NCBI RefSeq assembly: GCF_014839835.1
Contig: NC_071621.1
Span: 17,571,402 to 17,635,401 of the forward strand
Origin: Dryobates pubescens
Lineage: Eukaryota; Chordata; Aves; Piciformes; Picidae
Length of the DNA stretch: 64,000 bases
Reading direction: 5' to 3'
The position numbers and the translations under genes were made by a program. The notes beneath the pieces were generated by a model. That model made no database searches, had not been told where the DNA came from, and was given only the letters and a program-made list of their open reading frames with translations. Shown in pieces: positions 54,110-63,434 of the stretch; within the stretch, counting starts at the first letter, position 1, and each line of letters opens with the position of its first letter.

Positions 54110-54850
54110 CCTGTGGGGATGGAAGGGGACCAGGGCACCCCACAAATCCTCTCCTGGGATGGAAAGGGACCAGGGCACCCCACAAACCCTCCTCAGGGAT
54201 GGAAAGGGACCAGGGCACCCCACAAACCCTCCCCAGGGATGGAAAGGGACCAAGGCACCCCACAAATCCTCTCCTGGGATGGAAAGGGACCAGGGCACCC
54301 CACAAACCCTCCCCAGGGATGGAAAGGGACCAGGGCACCCCACAAACCCTCCCCAGGGATGGAAAGGGACCAGGGCACCCCACAAATCCTCTCCTGGGAT
54401 GGAAAGGGACCAGGGCACCCCACAAATCCTCCCCAAGCATGGAAAGGGACCAGGGCACCCCACAAATCCTCTCCTGGGATGGAAAGGGACCAGGGCACCC
54501 CACAAATCCTCTCCTGGGATGGAAAGGGACCAGGGCACCCCACAAATCCTCTCCTGGGATGGAAAGGGACCAGGGCACCCCACAAATCCTCCCCAGGGAT
54601 GGAAAGGGACCAGGGCACCCCACAAACCCTCTCCAGGGATGGAAAGGGACCAGGGCACCCCACAAATCCTCTCCTGGGATGGAAAGGGACCAGGGCACCC
54701 CAAAAATCCTCTCCTGGGATGGAAAGGGACCAGGGCACCCCACAAACCCTCCCCAGGGATGGAAAGGGACCAGGGCACCCCACAAACCCTCCCCAAGGAT
54801 GGCAAGGGACCAGGGCCCCCCACAAATCCCCTCCTGGGCTGGAAGGGCAG
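54110..54850. repeat. 40-bp minisatellite upstream of TPBGL
   Basis: About 18 copies with ggaaagggaccagggcaccc and a variable end (cctctcctgg, cctccccagg). All six frames stay mostly open, giving false ORFs up to about 580 aa. Confidence 0.95.
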
Positions 54851-54984
54851 CAGATGCCCTCCAGATTCTCTCTGCTCCTTCCGACGGCAGCTCCCAGCTG
54901 CCCTCAGCGCCAGGCAGCCACCAGGCAGCCCCAATCCATCCCCTTCCTCCTCCTCCCCTCCTCCTCCTCCTCCTCCCTCCCTCC

Positions 54985-55102
54985 TCCCCCCCCCACCAGC
55001 CCGACTTGGGCAGCGGCGCTGCCGGAGCTCCGGGCACAGCCTCCCAGAGCGGGCACCGAGCCGGAGCCAGCTGAGCCCCGCGGGTGGCCGGAAGGGAGGC
55101 AG
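54985..55102 (+). promoter_or_regulatory. TPBGL: Candidate TPBGL promoter and 5'UTR exon
   Basis: The only CpG-dense, non-repetitive block between 54 and 55.9 kb. It ends at a CAG before GTCTGT (55102/55103). A polypyrimidine tract and CAG at 55890-55892 could be the acceptor, 36 nt before the ATG. Inference only. Confidence 0.4.
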
Positions 55103-55109
55103 GTCTGTG

Positions 55110-55885
55110 TGTGCCCCCTCCCCGACCCCTCCATCACCCACCCCCACCCCCCCCCCGACCCCTCACATCCTCCCCCACCCCTCCATCACCCCCCTAACCT
55201 TCCACCTCCCCCACACGCACCCCTCCATCACCCGCCCGACCCCCCACCCCCCTTCCCCGACCCCTCCATCACCTCCCCAATCCTCCACACCCCCCCAGCC
55301 CCTCCCCGGCCCCCCATCCCGCCCCTACTCCCTCACCCCTCTTTAACCCCCCCCACCCACTCAGCCCCTCCAGCCCCTCTCTACCCTCCCTCACTTCCCC
55401 CCTCCTTTACCACCCTCTCCCACCCCAAAGCTCTCCAGCAGCCCTCTAAGCCTTCCAGCACTCACCCCCAAACCCCTCCCTCGCCCACCCTAGACTCCTC
55501 CATCACCCCCCACCACCCCCTCAACTCCCTCATCCCCTCTCTAACCCCTCCATCACCCACCCGACCCCTCCATCACCCTTTTAACCCCTCCACCAATAAC
55601 CCCAAACCCCTCTGTCACCCCTCTAACCCCTCCATCAACCCCCCGAACCCCTCCCTCACCCCTCTAACCCCTTCATCACCGCTTTAACCCCTCCATCACC
55701 CCCTCCAATCCCTCCATCACCTAACCCCTCCATCGCCCCCTCCAAACCCCTCCATCACCCCTCTAACCCTCGTATCACCCACCCAACCCCTCCATCCCTC
55801 CCCAAGCCCTTCCATCGCCCCTCTAACCCTTCCATCGCCCCCTCCGAACCCCTCCATCACCCCCTCTCCCCCCGTCACCCCCTCC
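55110..55885. repeat. TPBGL: Diverged CCCTCCATCACCCC repeat before TPBGL
   Basis: Units of about 12-18 bp, C-rich, filling the putative 5'UTR intron and forming a long polypyrimidine tract. Confidence 0.88.
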
Positions 55886-55927
55886 CCCCCAGTGCCCCCC
55901 CTTGCCCTGCATGCCCGGGCAGCGAGC

Positions 55928-57649
55928 ATGGCCCGCAGCCAAGGGCGGGCAGGGAGGGTCGGGCTCTGCCTGCCCTGGCTGGGGCTCGCCCTGCTGCCGC
56001 TGGTGGTGGCCCCCGGCCGGGCTGCCCACGGGGGCTGCCCTACCTCGGCCTGCTACTGCGTGGCCACCCCGGAGCTGGAGCAGTGCCGCTACGAGCGGCT
56101 GGAGGAGCCGCCGCGGGGGGTGCCGCCGGCCGCCCGCAACCTGAGCATCAGCGGCGGCGACCTGCGGGTCCTGCCCCGCGCAGCCTTCCGCTCGCTGCCG
56201 GCCCTGCGCCTCCTGCGCCTCACCCGCGACAACCTGCAGGACATCGAGGAGCTGGCGCTGCAGGGGCTGCCGGCGCTGCGCACCCTCGACCTGAGCCACA
56301 ACCCCCTGCGGCGGGTGGCGCCGGGAGCCTTCGCCGGAGCGCCGCTGCTGCGCACCCTGCAGCTCAACCAGGCGCTGCTGGCGGCACCCGGGCAGCCCGA
56401 CCGAGCCCCGGGGCAGCCGGACCCGCACCCGAGGCAGCCGGACCCAGCCCCGACGCAGCCGGACCCAGCCCCGACGCAGCCGGATCAGGACCCGACGCAG
56501 CCGGACCCAGCCCCGACGCAGCCGGACCAGGATCCGAGGCAGCCCGACCGAGCCCCAACGCAGCCGGACCCAGCCCCGACGCAGCCGGACCAGGATCCGA
56601 GGCAGCCCGACCGAGCCCCGACGCAGCCGGACCTAGCCCCGACGCAGCCGGACCGAGCCCCGACGCAGCCCGACCGAGCCCCGACGCAGCCGGACCCCGC
56701 CCCGGTACAGCCGGACCTAGCCCTGCCAGCTGCCTCGCTGCAACCGGAGCCAGTCCCGAGGCAGCCGGACCGAACCCCGCTGCAACCGGACTCAGTCCCG
56801 AAGCAGCCGGACAGAGCCCTGCCAGCTGCCCCGACGCAAGCGGAGCCGTCCCCGCTGCAACCGGACCGAGCCCAGATGCGACCGGCCCCAGACCTCCCAG
56901 GGGCCCCGCTGCAGCCTGACCCGGCCCCAGTGCAACCGGACGGAGCCCTGCCAGCGGCCCCGGTGCAGCCGGACCGAGGCCGGATGCAACCGGAGCCGTC
57001 CCCGCTGCAACCGGACGGAGCCCCGCTGCAAGCGGAGCGGTCCCCGCCGGCCGCCCCGCTGCAGGAGCAGCTGGCGCTGGCCCTGCGCAACCTGAGCCTG
57101 CGGCGCCTGGAGCTGTCGGGCAACGCGCTGCCCGGGCTGCCGCTGGGGCTGCTGCCCGCGGGGCTGGAGGAGCTGGACCTGCGGAACAACTCCCTGCGGA
57201 GCCTGGCGGCCGCCGAGCTGCGCGGCTTGGAGGCTCCGGGGCTGCGGGGGCTGCGGCTGGCTCTGGCTTCCAACCCTTGGAGCTGCGACTGCGGCCTGAG
57301 ACCCTTCCTGGGCTGGCTGCGGGGCTCGGCCGGGCGCGTCGCCGACGCCCGCAGCCTGCGGTGCGCGGGGCCGGGGCCGCTGCGGGGCACGGCGCTGCTG
57401 CGCCTGCGGCCGGACGCCCTCAGCTGCGCGGCCGCCGAGCCCGGGCGGCTGGAGACGGCCTCCTACGTGTTCTTCGGCATCGTCCTGGCCCTGATCGGCG
57501 CCGTCTTCCTGGCCGTGCTCTACCTGAACCGCGGCGGCATCAAGCGCTGGCTCCACAACCTGCGCGAAGCCTGCCGCGACCAGATGGACGGCGACCACTA
57601 CCGCTACGAGCCCGACCCCGACCCCCGCTCCGCCGACCCCAGCCTCTGA
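55928..57649 (+). CDS. TPBGL: TPBGL, trophoblast glycoprotein-like LRR membrane protein with an inserted QPD repeat domain
   Basis: A single-pass LRR protein of 573 aa from one uninterrupted exon, as in human TPBGL. The signal peptide is about residues 1-33. The LRRNT cap has Cys 37, 42, 44 and 53. Leucine-rich repeats run at about 70-148 and resume at 379-445. The LRRCT cap starts NPWSCDC. TM is about 514-536 (SYVFFGIVLALIGAVFL region). The cytoplasmic tail KRWLHNLREACRDQMDG closely matches human TPBGL and TPBG. Between the LRR blocks, where human has a short non-repeated segment, lie residues 156-378: 29 units of QPDxAPT type. The first in-frame ATG has A at -3 and G at +4. Function is not firmly known; the paralogue TPBG (5T4) modulates Wnt signalling, so any role here is inference. 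Confidence 0.93.
   Translation: MARSQGRAGRVGLCLPWLGLALLPLVVAPGRAAHGGCPTSACYCVATPELEQCRYERLEEPPRGVPPAARNLSISGGDLRVLPRAAFRSLPALRLLRLTRDNLQDIEELALQGLPALRTLDLSHNPLRRVAPGAFAGAPLLRTLQLNQALLAAPGQPDRAPGQPDPHPRQPDPAPTQPDPAPTQPDQDPTQPDPAPTQPDQDPRQPDRAPTQPDPAPTQPDQDPRQPDRAPTQPDLAPTQPDRAPTQPDRAPTQPDPAPVQPDLALPAASLQPEPVPRQPDRTPLQPDSVPKQPDRALPAAPTQAEPSPLQPDRAQMRPAPDLPGAPLQPDPAPVQPDGALPAAPVQPDRGRMQPEPSPLQPDGAPLQAERSPPAAPLQEQLALALRNLSLRRLELSGNALPGLPLGLLPAGLEELDLRNNSLRSLAAAELRGLEAPGLRGLRLALASNPWSCDCGLRPFLGWLRGSAGRVADARSLRCAGPGPLRGTALLRLRPDALSCAAAEPGRLETASYVFFGIVLALIGAVFLAVLYLNRGGIKRWLHNLREACRDQMDGDHYRYEPDPDPRSADPSL
56393..57061 (+). repeat. TPBGL: Coding minisatellite in TPBGL (21-bp and 33-bp units)
   Basis: 29 in-frame units: 24 heptapeptides of QPDPAPT type and five 11-residue units ending LPAAPx or a close variant. 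Units 3-15 are nearly identical; later units are more diverged, so growth was recent on the N-terminal side. Confidence 0.93.
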
Positions 57650-57899
57650 CACGCGCGCCCCTCAGCCCCCTGGACGCAGCTCCTCCCGCCGGCGGTGTCC
57701 TCGGCCACCCCCTTCCTCCCCCCCGCCCCGGCGCAGCCGTCGGAGCCTCCCGGCCCCGGCGGCACCTCCGCAGGTCGTCGAGTGCAGGCTGCGGGATGTG
57801 TCCCGGGCTCCCCCTGTGCCCGGCCGGTGGCAGCGCCGCGGGGGAAGATGACTCTGGCTGTGGGGTGCACCACGAGGGGCAGCAGTTCCTGACCATTCC

Positions 57900-58380
57900 C
57901 TGTCTGAGCCCACAGAGAGCTCCAGAGCAGCCCTCTCTGACCATTCCCTGCCTGAGCCCACAGAGAGCTCCAGAGCAGCCCTCTCTGACCATTCCCTGCC
58001 TGAGCCCACAGAGAGCTCCAGAGCAGCCCTCTCTGACCATTCCCTGCCTGAGCCCACAGAGAGCTCCAGAGCAGCCCTCTCTGACCATTCCCTGCCTGAG
58101 CCCACAGAGAGCTCCAGAGCAGCCCTCTCTGACCATTCCCTGCCTGAGCCCACAGAGAGCTCCAGAGCAGCCCTCTCTGATCATTCCCTGCCTGAGTCCA
58201 CAGAGTGCACCACGAGGGGCAGTTCTGACCATTCCCTGCCTGAGCCCACAGAGAGCTCCAGAGCAGCCCTCTCTGACCATTCCCTGCCTGAGCCCGCAGA
58301 GAGCATCACAAAGAACTCCCGAGCAGCCCTCTCTGAGCGTTCCCAGCCTGATACCAGAGAGCTCCAGAGCAGCAATTCCT
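57900..58380. repeat. TPBGL: 48-bp minisatellite in the TPBGL 3'UTR region
   Basis: About nine copies with accattccctgcctgagccc and cagagagctccagagcagcc. The first six are essentially identical. Confidence 0.95.
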
Positions 58381-58384
58381 GCTC

Positions 58385-59185
58385 CCTCCCTGCCTGAGCC
58401 CATAGAGGAGCAGGCTGGATCCCCTCCCTCCTGCGCAGCCTCCAAGGGGAAGCAGCCCCAGGCTGGCCCTGCCCATCTCAGGATGCTCCTGGGAGGATCC
58501 CAAGCTCCTTCCCCTTGCTGCTGGGCTCAGTGATCCCTGGAGCTGTCCTCCTGGAGAGCCTGGACGTGGCCATGTGCAGCTTCCCCTCCCTGGCAGAGCT
58601 GCACCCAGCAGCCCCCAGGCTCAGCCCAGTTCCATTCTCCTGCTCTGGGAGTAGCACCAAGCCTCCAGCCAGAGGCAAAGACCTCCAGGACCATGGAGGC
58701 CAAGCAGGGGCCCAGCTGCTGCCTCCTGCTGAAGAGCTTCTCCCAGGCTCTTCCTCTTCCCCAGCTCCTTTCTTCACTTGGGTTTATCCCAGGACATTCC
58801 CAGGCCACACTGGGAGAAACTCCCCTAGCTGCCTGCAGGGAGGGCACCATCCAAAGGGGGACCCCCCCAGGGCACCATCCAAGCTGGGACCATCCCCTCC
58901 CTGGCTCCAAAGTAGATCCTGGATTAGGTTCTCTCAGCACCTGGTGGTCCAAAGGTGAAGAAGCAGCTGCCCCCCCTGCCCCCTGCTGTGTCCCAGAGCA
59001 AATATAAGCAGCCCTGAACCCTGCTCTGCTGTCTGCTCTCTCTCAGCCCTCCTGGGTTCCCACCACCTCCTCATCTCAGGAGGCTTTGCCACCTCCTGGG
59101 CTCCTCTGCAGCCCTGCTGCTGCTGCTCAGAACCTTTTGGTGGCTGTGGGACCACCAGGAGGTCCTGCAGGGATCTGCTCCAGGA
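58385..59185. other. TPBGL downstream region, no gene seen
   Basis: Moderately unique; possibly 3'UTR. A weak CR1-like stretch may lie near 58690-58960. Confidence 0.35.
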
Positions 59186-59189
59186 TCTG

Positions 59190-59390
59190 GGTTCCTAGAG
59201 CAGGATTTTACCTCCTGGCTGGCTTGGTCTCTGGTGCAGAGAACCTTCTGGGATGGAAAAGGCCTTCTCTGTGCTCAGGTCCAACCCTGCTCTGCTTGAG
59301 GCCACCACTGAGCCACAGCCCCAAGCACCACCTGGGATGGAGACTCCACCACCTTCACCTCCCTGGGCAGCTCCCTGAGCCCCCTTGGAG
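59190..59390 (-). mobile_element. Antisense CR1-like fragment
   Basis: gggatggaaaaggccttctc, caggtccaaccctgctctgc and gagactccaccaccttcacc match an antisense CR1 3' end. Confidence 0.6.
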
Positions 59391-59559
59391 GGAGGACAAT
59401 GGTTGGAGGGACAGCAGGGCCTGGAGCAGCTCCAGGGCTCCTTCCCACCAGGAAGCTGCAGCTGCTGGAATGCTAAAACCTGCTGGGGGCTGGGGAGCAG
59501 CTGTGGGACCCAGAGCTGGGCAGGGGAGAGCTTGGGGAATGCCTCATCCCCCCCTGCTC

Positions 59560-60150
59560 CTCAACCACTGGGGTGCTCTGGGGTCTCCTTGGGGTGCTCT
59601 TGGGACCCTTGATGGAGCAGGGAGTGGTGAGGTCTGGAGAGAAGACGGGGGTGGGGGGGTGAGGTCTCCTTGGGGTCTCTTTGGGCTGTCACTGAGGTGC
59701 TTTGGGGACCCTTGATGGAGCAGGGGGTGGTGGGGTCTGAAGAGAAGAGGGTGGCGGGGGTTGGGGACTCTTTGGGGTGTTCTGGGGTCTCCTTGGGGTC
59801 TCTTTGGGCTCTTATTGAAGTGCTGCAGGGATCCTTGATGGAGCAGGGAGTGGTGGGGCTCAGGGTCTCCTTGGGGTGCTTTGGGGACCCTTGATGGAGC
59901 AGAGGGTGGTGGGGCTCATGGTCTCTTTGAGGTGTTCTGGAGTCTCCTTGGGGTGCTCTGGGGTCTCTTTGGGGTTCTCTGGGGTCCCTTGATGGAGCAG
60001 AGGGTGGTGGGGCTCAGGGTCTCTTTGGGGTGCTCTGGGGTCCCTTGATGGAGCAGGGGGTGGTGGGGCTCAGGGTCTCCTTGGGGTGCTCTGGGGTCTC
60101 CTTGGGGTGCTCTGGGGTCCCTTGCTGGAGCAGGGGGTGTTGGGTGTGGA
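59560..60150. repeat. Minisatellite (GGGGTGCTCTGGGGTCTCCTT)
   Basis: Units of about 20 bp nested in blocks of roughly 110 bp marked by ccttgatggagcaggg, five or six times. Confidence 0.9.
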
Positions 60151-60280
60151 GAGCAGGGGGGTCTGGGGGGCTGGGTTGGGGTCTCCCTGGGGGTCTGCAG
60201 TCCCTGGGGAGTCTATCCAGCACTGTGCACCAGACTCTGCAGCTGGGCCCCGGGGGAGGCCGGTGATGATTATTGACAAT

Positions 60281-60286
60281 CAATAA
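60281..60286 (+). terminator. TPBGL: Possible poly(A) signal for TPBGL
   Basis: AATAAA inside a short AT-rich island (60265-60310), the first on the plus strand noticed after the TPBGL stop. It would give a 2.6-kb 3'UTR. Confidence 0.3.
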
Positions 60287-60949
60287 ATAGTAATCAACAT
60301 TATCAATACCCAACCCTTCCACAAGTGACAGCAACAACTAGGGCAGCCCCAGAGCTGCCCCTCCCCCACCCTCCCCTCCCCCCCCCGCCTGCTGCCCACC
60401 CCTGCCCTGCCCTCCCCCCGCCACGCTGGCACCAGAGGGGACTCGAGGCCACAGCTCTGCCCTCAGCCCCTGGTGCTGAGCTCTGGGCCTCCTGTGGTGC
60501 TGAGCCCATGGAAGGGGTGGGGCAGGAGGGCACAGAGTGCCAGGGGGGCAGGAGGGCACCTGGAAGGATCCACCCAGGCCATGCCCTCCCTGCCAGGGCA
60601 GGGCACACAGGAGGGCAGCTCAGGGCTGGTGCTGGGCATGCTGCTGGGGGGGCACTGCAGGCAGTGCTGGGCAGAAGGAAGAGAGCAGAGGCCGAGAAGT
60701 TCTTCCTCCTCCTCCTGCTGCTTCTCCTCTTCCTCCTGCTCCTTCTCTTCCTCTTCCTCCTCCTTCTCCTCCCCCCCTCAGTGCTGCAGCCCAGCCCTGG
60801 GTGGCACAGCCAAGAGCAGAGCTCTGCCCCCTCCAACCACAGACACCCCGGGGGGGGGGGTTGCAAGTTACCAAGGCCTTGCCCCCCACCCTGGGCACCT
60901 GGGGAGGGGGGTGCTGGGTGCCCCCCAGCAGCTGCCCCCCCAGGAGCTG

Positions 60950-61052
60950 CTAAGGGGAGCGCCAGGTGAGGCCATTCTTGGCTGGCTGCAGGAAGTCCTC
61001 GATCAAAGCCTGGATCAGCTGCTCCAGCTCTGCCTCCAGCTCCTGCCTGCTC
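60950..61052 (-). CDS. PGM2L1: PGM2L1 last coding exon
   Basis: Encodes SRQELEAELEQLIQALIEDF followed by LQPAKNGLTWRSP and TAG. The acceptor is CTGCAG. A short Glu/Lys-type low-complexity tract (60.70-60.78 kb) lies in the 3'UTR. Confidence 0.94.
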
Positions 61053-63431
61053 CTGCAGGGACACAGAGCACAGCAGGGCAGGGCTGGGGGGACCACCAGC
61101 AGCCCCCCCAGGGGCACAGAGGGGAGGCCGGGGGGGCATGGAGCAGCTCCAGGCTGGGTGACCACCAGCAGCGCCCCCAGGGGCACAGAGAGGAGGCCGG
61201 GGGGGCATGGAGCAGCTCCAGGCTGGGTGACCACCAGCAGCGCCCCCAGGGGCACAGAGAGGAGTCCTGGGGGGCATGGAGCAGCTCCAGGCTGGGTGAC
61301 CACCAGCAGCCCCCCCAGGGGCACAGAGAGGAGTCCTGGGGGGCATGGAGCAGCTCCAGGCTGGGTGACCACCAGCAGCCCCCCCAGGGGCACAGAGAGG
61401 AGGCCTGGGGGGCATGGAGCAGCTCCAGGCCAGAGGATTGGTGCCCACAGCAGGGCTGGGGGTGGCAGGGGGACAGGGGCGGGGGATGTCCACAGCAGGG
61501 GTAAGGATGGCAGAAGCAGGGGCAGGGATGCCAGGGGCAGGAGTTGGGGGGGCAGGAGTTGGGGGGGCAGGCATAAGGGTGCCAGGGGCAGGAATAGGGG
61601 TGCCAGGGGTGGGCATGCCCAGGGTCAGGGGTGGGGGTGCCAGAAGCAAGGGTGGGAGGGGTGCCACGGGCAGGGGTGCCAGGGACAGTGGTAAGGATGG
61701 CAGAAGCAGGGGTAGGGATGCCAGGAGCAGGGATGGGGTGGCAGGGATAGGGGTGCCAGGGGCAGGCATAGGGATGGCAGGGGTGCAGGTGGCAGGAGCA
61801 GGGTAAGAATGGCAGGAGCAGGGGCAGGGATGGCAGGAGCAGGGCTGGGGGTGCCAGGGCCTGACCTGTGGCCGGGCTGGGCGCAGAGCTCTGCGTAGAA
61901 CTTGATCTTGGGCTCGGTGCCGCTGGTGCGCAGCGAGGCCTCAGCACCGTTCTGGAAGGTGAAGGTCAGCATCTGGCTGCTCCTGCTGGCTGGCAGCACC
62001 TGCGGGCAGGGCACAGCTGGCACCGGGGCCGCCCCCCCGGGGGTGGCTCACCGCGGTGCCCCCCGGCTGGCTGCCCTCGGATCCCCCTCCCGCCCCCCCG
62101 GGGGTGGCTCACCGCGGTGCCCCCCGGCTGGCTGCCCTCGGATCCCCCTCCCGCCCCCCCGGGGGTCCCTCACCGCCTTGCCCCCCGGCTGGCTGCCCTC
62201 GGATCCCCCTCTCGCCCCCCCGGGGGTGGCTCACCGCGGTGCCCCCCGGCTGGCTGCCCTCGGATCCCCCTCCCGCCCCCCCGGGGGTCCCTCACCGCCT
62301 TGCCCCCCGGCTGGCTGCCCTCGGATCCCCCTCCCGCCCCCCCGGGGGTCCCTCACCGCCTTGCCCCCCGGCTGGCTGCTCTCGGATCCCCCTCCCGCCC
62401 CCCCGGGGGTGGCTCACCGCCTTGCCCCCCGGCTGGCTGCTGTCGTAGCCGCGGGTGAGGTCCCGCAGGTGCCGCACGCCGAAGGCTCCGCAGCGCCCGG
62501 GGTAGGTCCGGGGGGCGCCGAAGTTGCGCAGCCGCTCGAAGATGCCCTGCACGGTGCCGGGGTCGTGGCACAGGAAGTAGGAGGTCCTGGAGAGGTGGTA
62601 GCCGTACCTGGGGAGGGAGGGAGGGAGGGAGAGGGGGCACGGTGGGCAGGGCAGGAGCTGCCGCCCCGGGCCCGCCGCTGCCCGGCCAGGAGCTGAGCCA
62701 AGCCCCAGGGGCAGGAAAGGGCGACAGGAGCTGTGGGCGGCGCTGTGCCAGGCAGCAGCTGGCACCACCCCTGCCCCTTGGCTGCTCCCACACCCCCCCA
62801 GTCCCCTCCCCTCGGCCCTCCAGCCCAGCAGCTGGCATCAGCCCTCAGGAAGCTGTGGGCAGCTTGGGGTCCGTCCCCCTGGGCACTGCCAGGGTGGCAC
62901 AGAGCCGCTCGGGGGGGCACCTGAGGAGGAAGAGCCAAGGAGGAGCTCAGCCAGGGTCTGGGAGCAGAATCTGGCCCCTGGGGAGGGAGAGCCTCCTGCT
63001 GAGGGGGGAGCAGATGCCAGGGGAAGGAGCTGGGGGTGCCAGGGGGGCACAAGGAGCTGCCCAGCAGGCAGCAAGGTGCCCTGGGGGGAGGCCAAAGGTG
63101 TCCTGGGGGGCATGGAGCAGAGTGTGGGCAGCAGCAGGGGCAGGGAGGTTCTGCTGCCCTGCTGGGGGGTAGGGAGGTAAGGGTTGGCATGGGTGGGCAC
63201 CAGGGCTCCCTTGCCACCCCTCCAGGCTGGGCTCTCTTGGTGCCTCAAGGCTCCAGGTGCCCCCAGGCGGGCAGGGGCTTGGTGCTGGAGGGGGCACTCA
63301 CCTCTCATAGACCTCAGTGAGCTTCTGTGCCAGGCTGAGGCCCTGGGCATGCAGGAACGATGCCAACTCTGCCACCACCACAGCCGCACTCACCCCATCC
63401 TTGTCCAGCACTGAGGTGCCACACATGAACC
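60950..63431 (-). CDS. PGM2L1: PGM2L1, glucose-1,6-bisphosphate synthase (partial: last four coding exons)
   Basis: PGM2L1 makes glucose 1,6-bisphosphate, the cofactor of phosphoglucomutases, from 1,3-bisphosphoglycerate and a hexose phosphate in the cytosol. The exons are 63302-63431, 62418-62607, 61866-61999 and 61052 down to the TAG at 60950, all with GT/AG and matching phases. Key stretches are GTSVLDKDGVSAAVVVAELA, YGYHLSRTSYFLCHDPGTV, FERLRNF, GYDSSQPGGKA, TFTFQNG and RTSGTEPKIKFYAELCA (the phosphohexomutase C-terminal domain that binds the substrate phosphate). The ending FLQPAKNGLTWRSP matches PGM2L1 and not PGM2. Catalytic Ser and metal-binding exons lie beyond the right edge. The third intron from the end repeats its own splice donor in a minisatellite. 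Confidence 0.94.
61080..61440. repeat. PGM2L1: 69-bp minisatellite in the last PGM2L1 intron
   Basis: Five copies with gcatggagcagctccaggct and gtgaccaccagcag. Confidence 0.94.
61480..61850. repeat. PGM2L1: Diverged GGGGTGCCAGGGGCAGG repeat
   Basis: Short shuffled units of about 12-24 bp filling the rest of the last PGM2L1 intron. Confidence 0.85.
61866..61999 (-). CDS. PGM2L1: PGM2L1 penultimate coding exon
   Basis: 134 nt, VLPASRSSQMLTFTFQNG then TSGTEPKIKFYAELCAQPGH plus two bases. SGTEPK is the phosphate-binding loop of the C-terminal domain. The acceptor is CCGCAG and the donor GTCAGG. Confidence 0.94.
62030..62440 (-). repeat. PGM2L1: 61-bp minisatellite that repeats the PGM2L1 exon end and splice donor
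   Basis: Seven copies at an exact 61-bp step. Each holds the exon end (CAGCCGGGGGGCAAGGCG or a variant) and GTGAG. Donor GT positions on the minus strand are 62417 (true exon), 62356, 62295, 62234, 62173, 62112 and 62051. Confidence 0.94.
62418..62607 (-). CDS. PGM2L1: PGM2L1 internal exon ending at a duplicated splice donor
   Basis: 190 nt, RYGYHLSRTSYFLCHDPGTV through CGAFGVRHLRDLTRGYDSSQ and PGGKA. It ends AAGGCG before GTGAGC. The last ~25 nt of the exon and the donor are repeated six more times in the intron. Confidence 0.92.
62935..63180 (+). mobile_element. PGM2L1: CR1 fragment in PGM2L1 intron
   Basis: gcatggagcagagtgtgggc and agcaggggcagggaggttct match the CR1 segment at 14425-14480 and the inverse at 22480-22540. 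Confidence 0.75.
63302..63431 (-). CDS. PGM2L1: PGM2L1 internal exon (GTSVLDKDG)
   Basis: 130 nt, GFMCGTSVLDKDGVSAAVVV then LAQKLTEVYE and a split Arg codon. The acceptor is TTGCAG and the donor GTGAGT. The preceding exon must end in one base of a Gly-type codon; it is outside the window. Confidence 0.92.
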
Positions 63432-63434
63432 CTG

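Noticed and set aside
53954-55687. 577-aa ORF upstream of TPBGL
   Set aside because: Made of the 40-bp minisatellite and a C-rich repeat; no homologue recognised.
56485-57390. 301-aa antisense and 278-aa alternative-frame ORFs over the TPBGL repeat
   Set aside because: Shadows of a GC-rich in-frame repeat. The TPBGL frame alone continues into conserved domains on both sides.
60700-60785. Glu/Lys-rich minus-strand coding tract as part of a further PGM2L1 exon
   Set aside because: It lies after the PGM2L1 stop codon and is a (TCC/TTC)n simple repeat.
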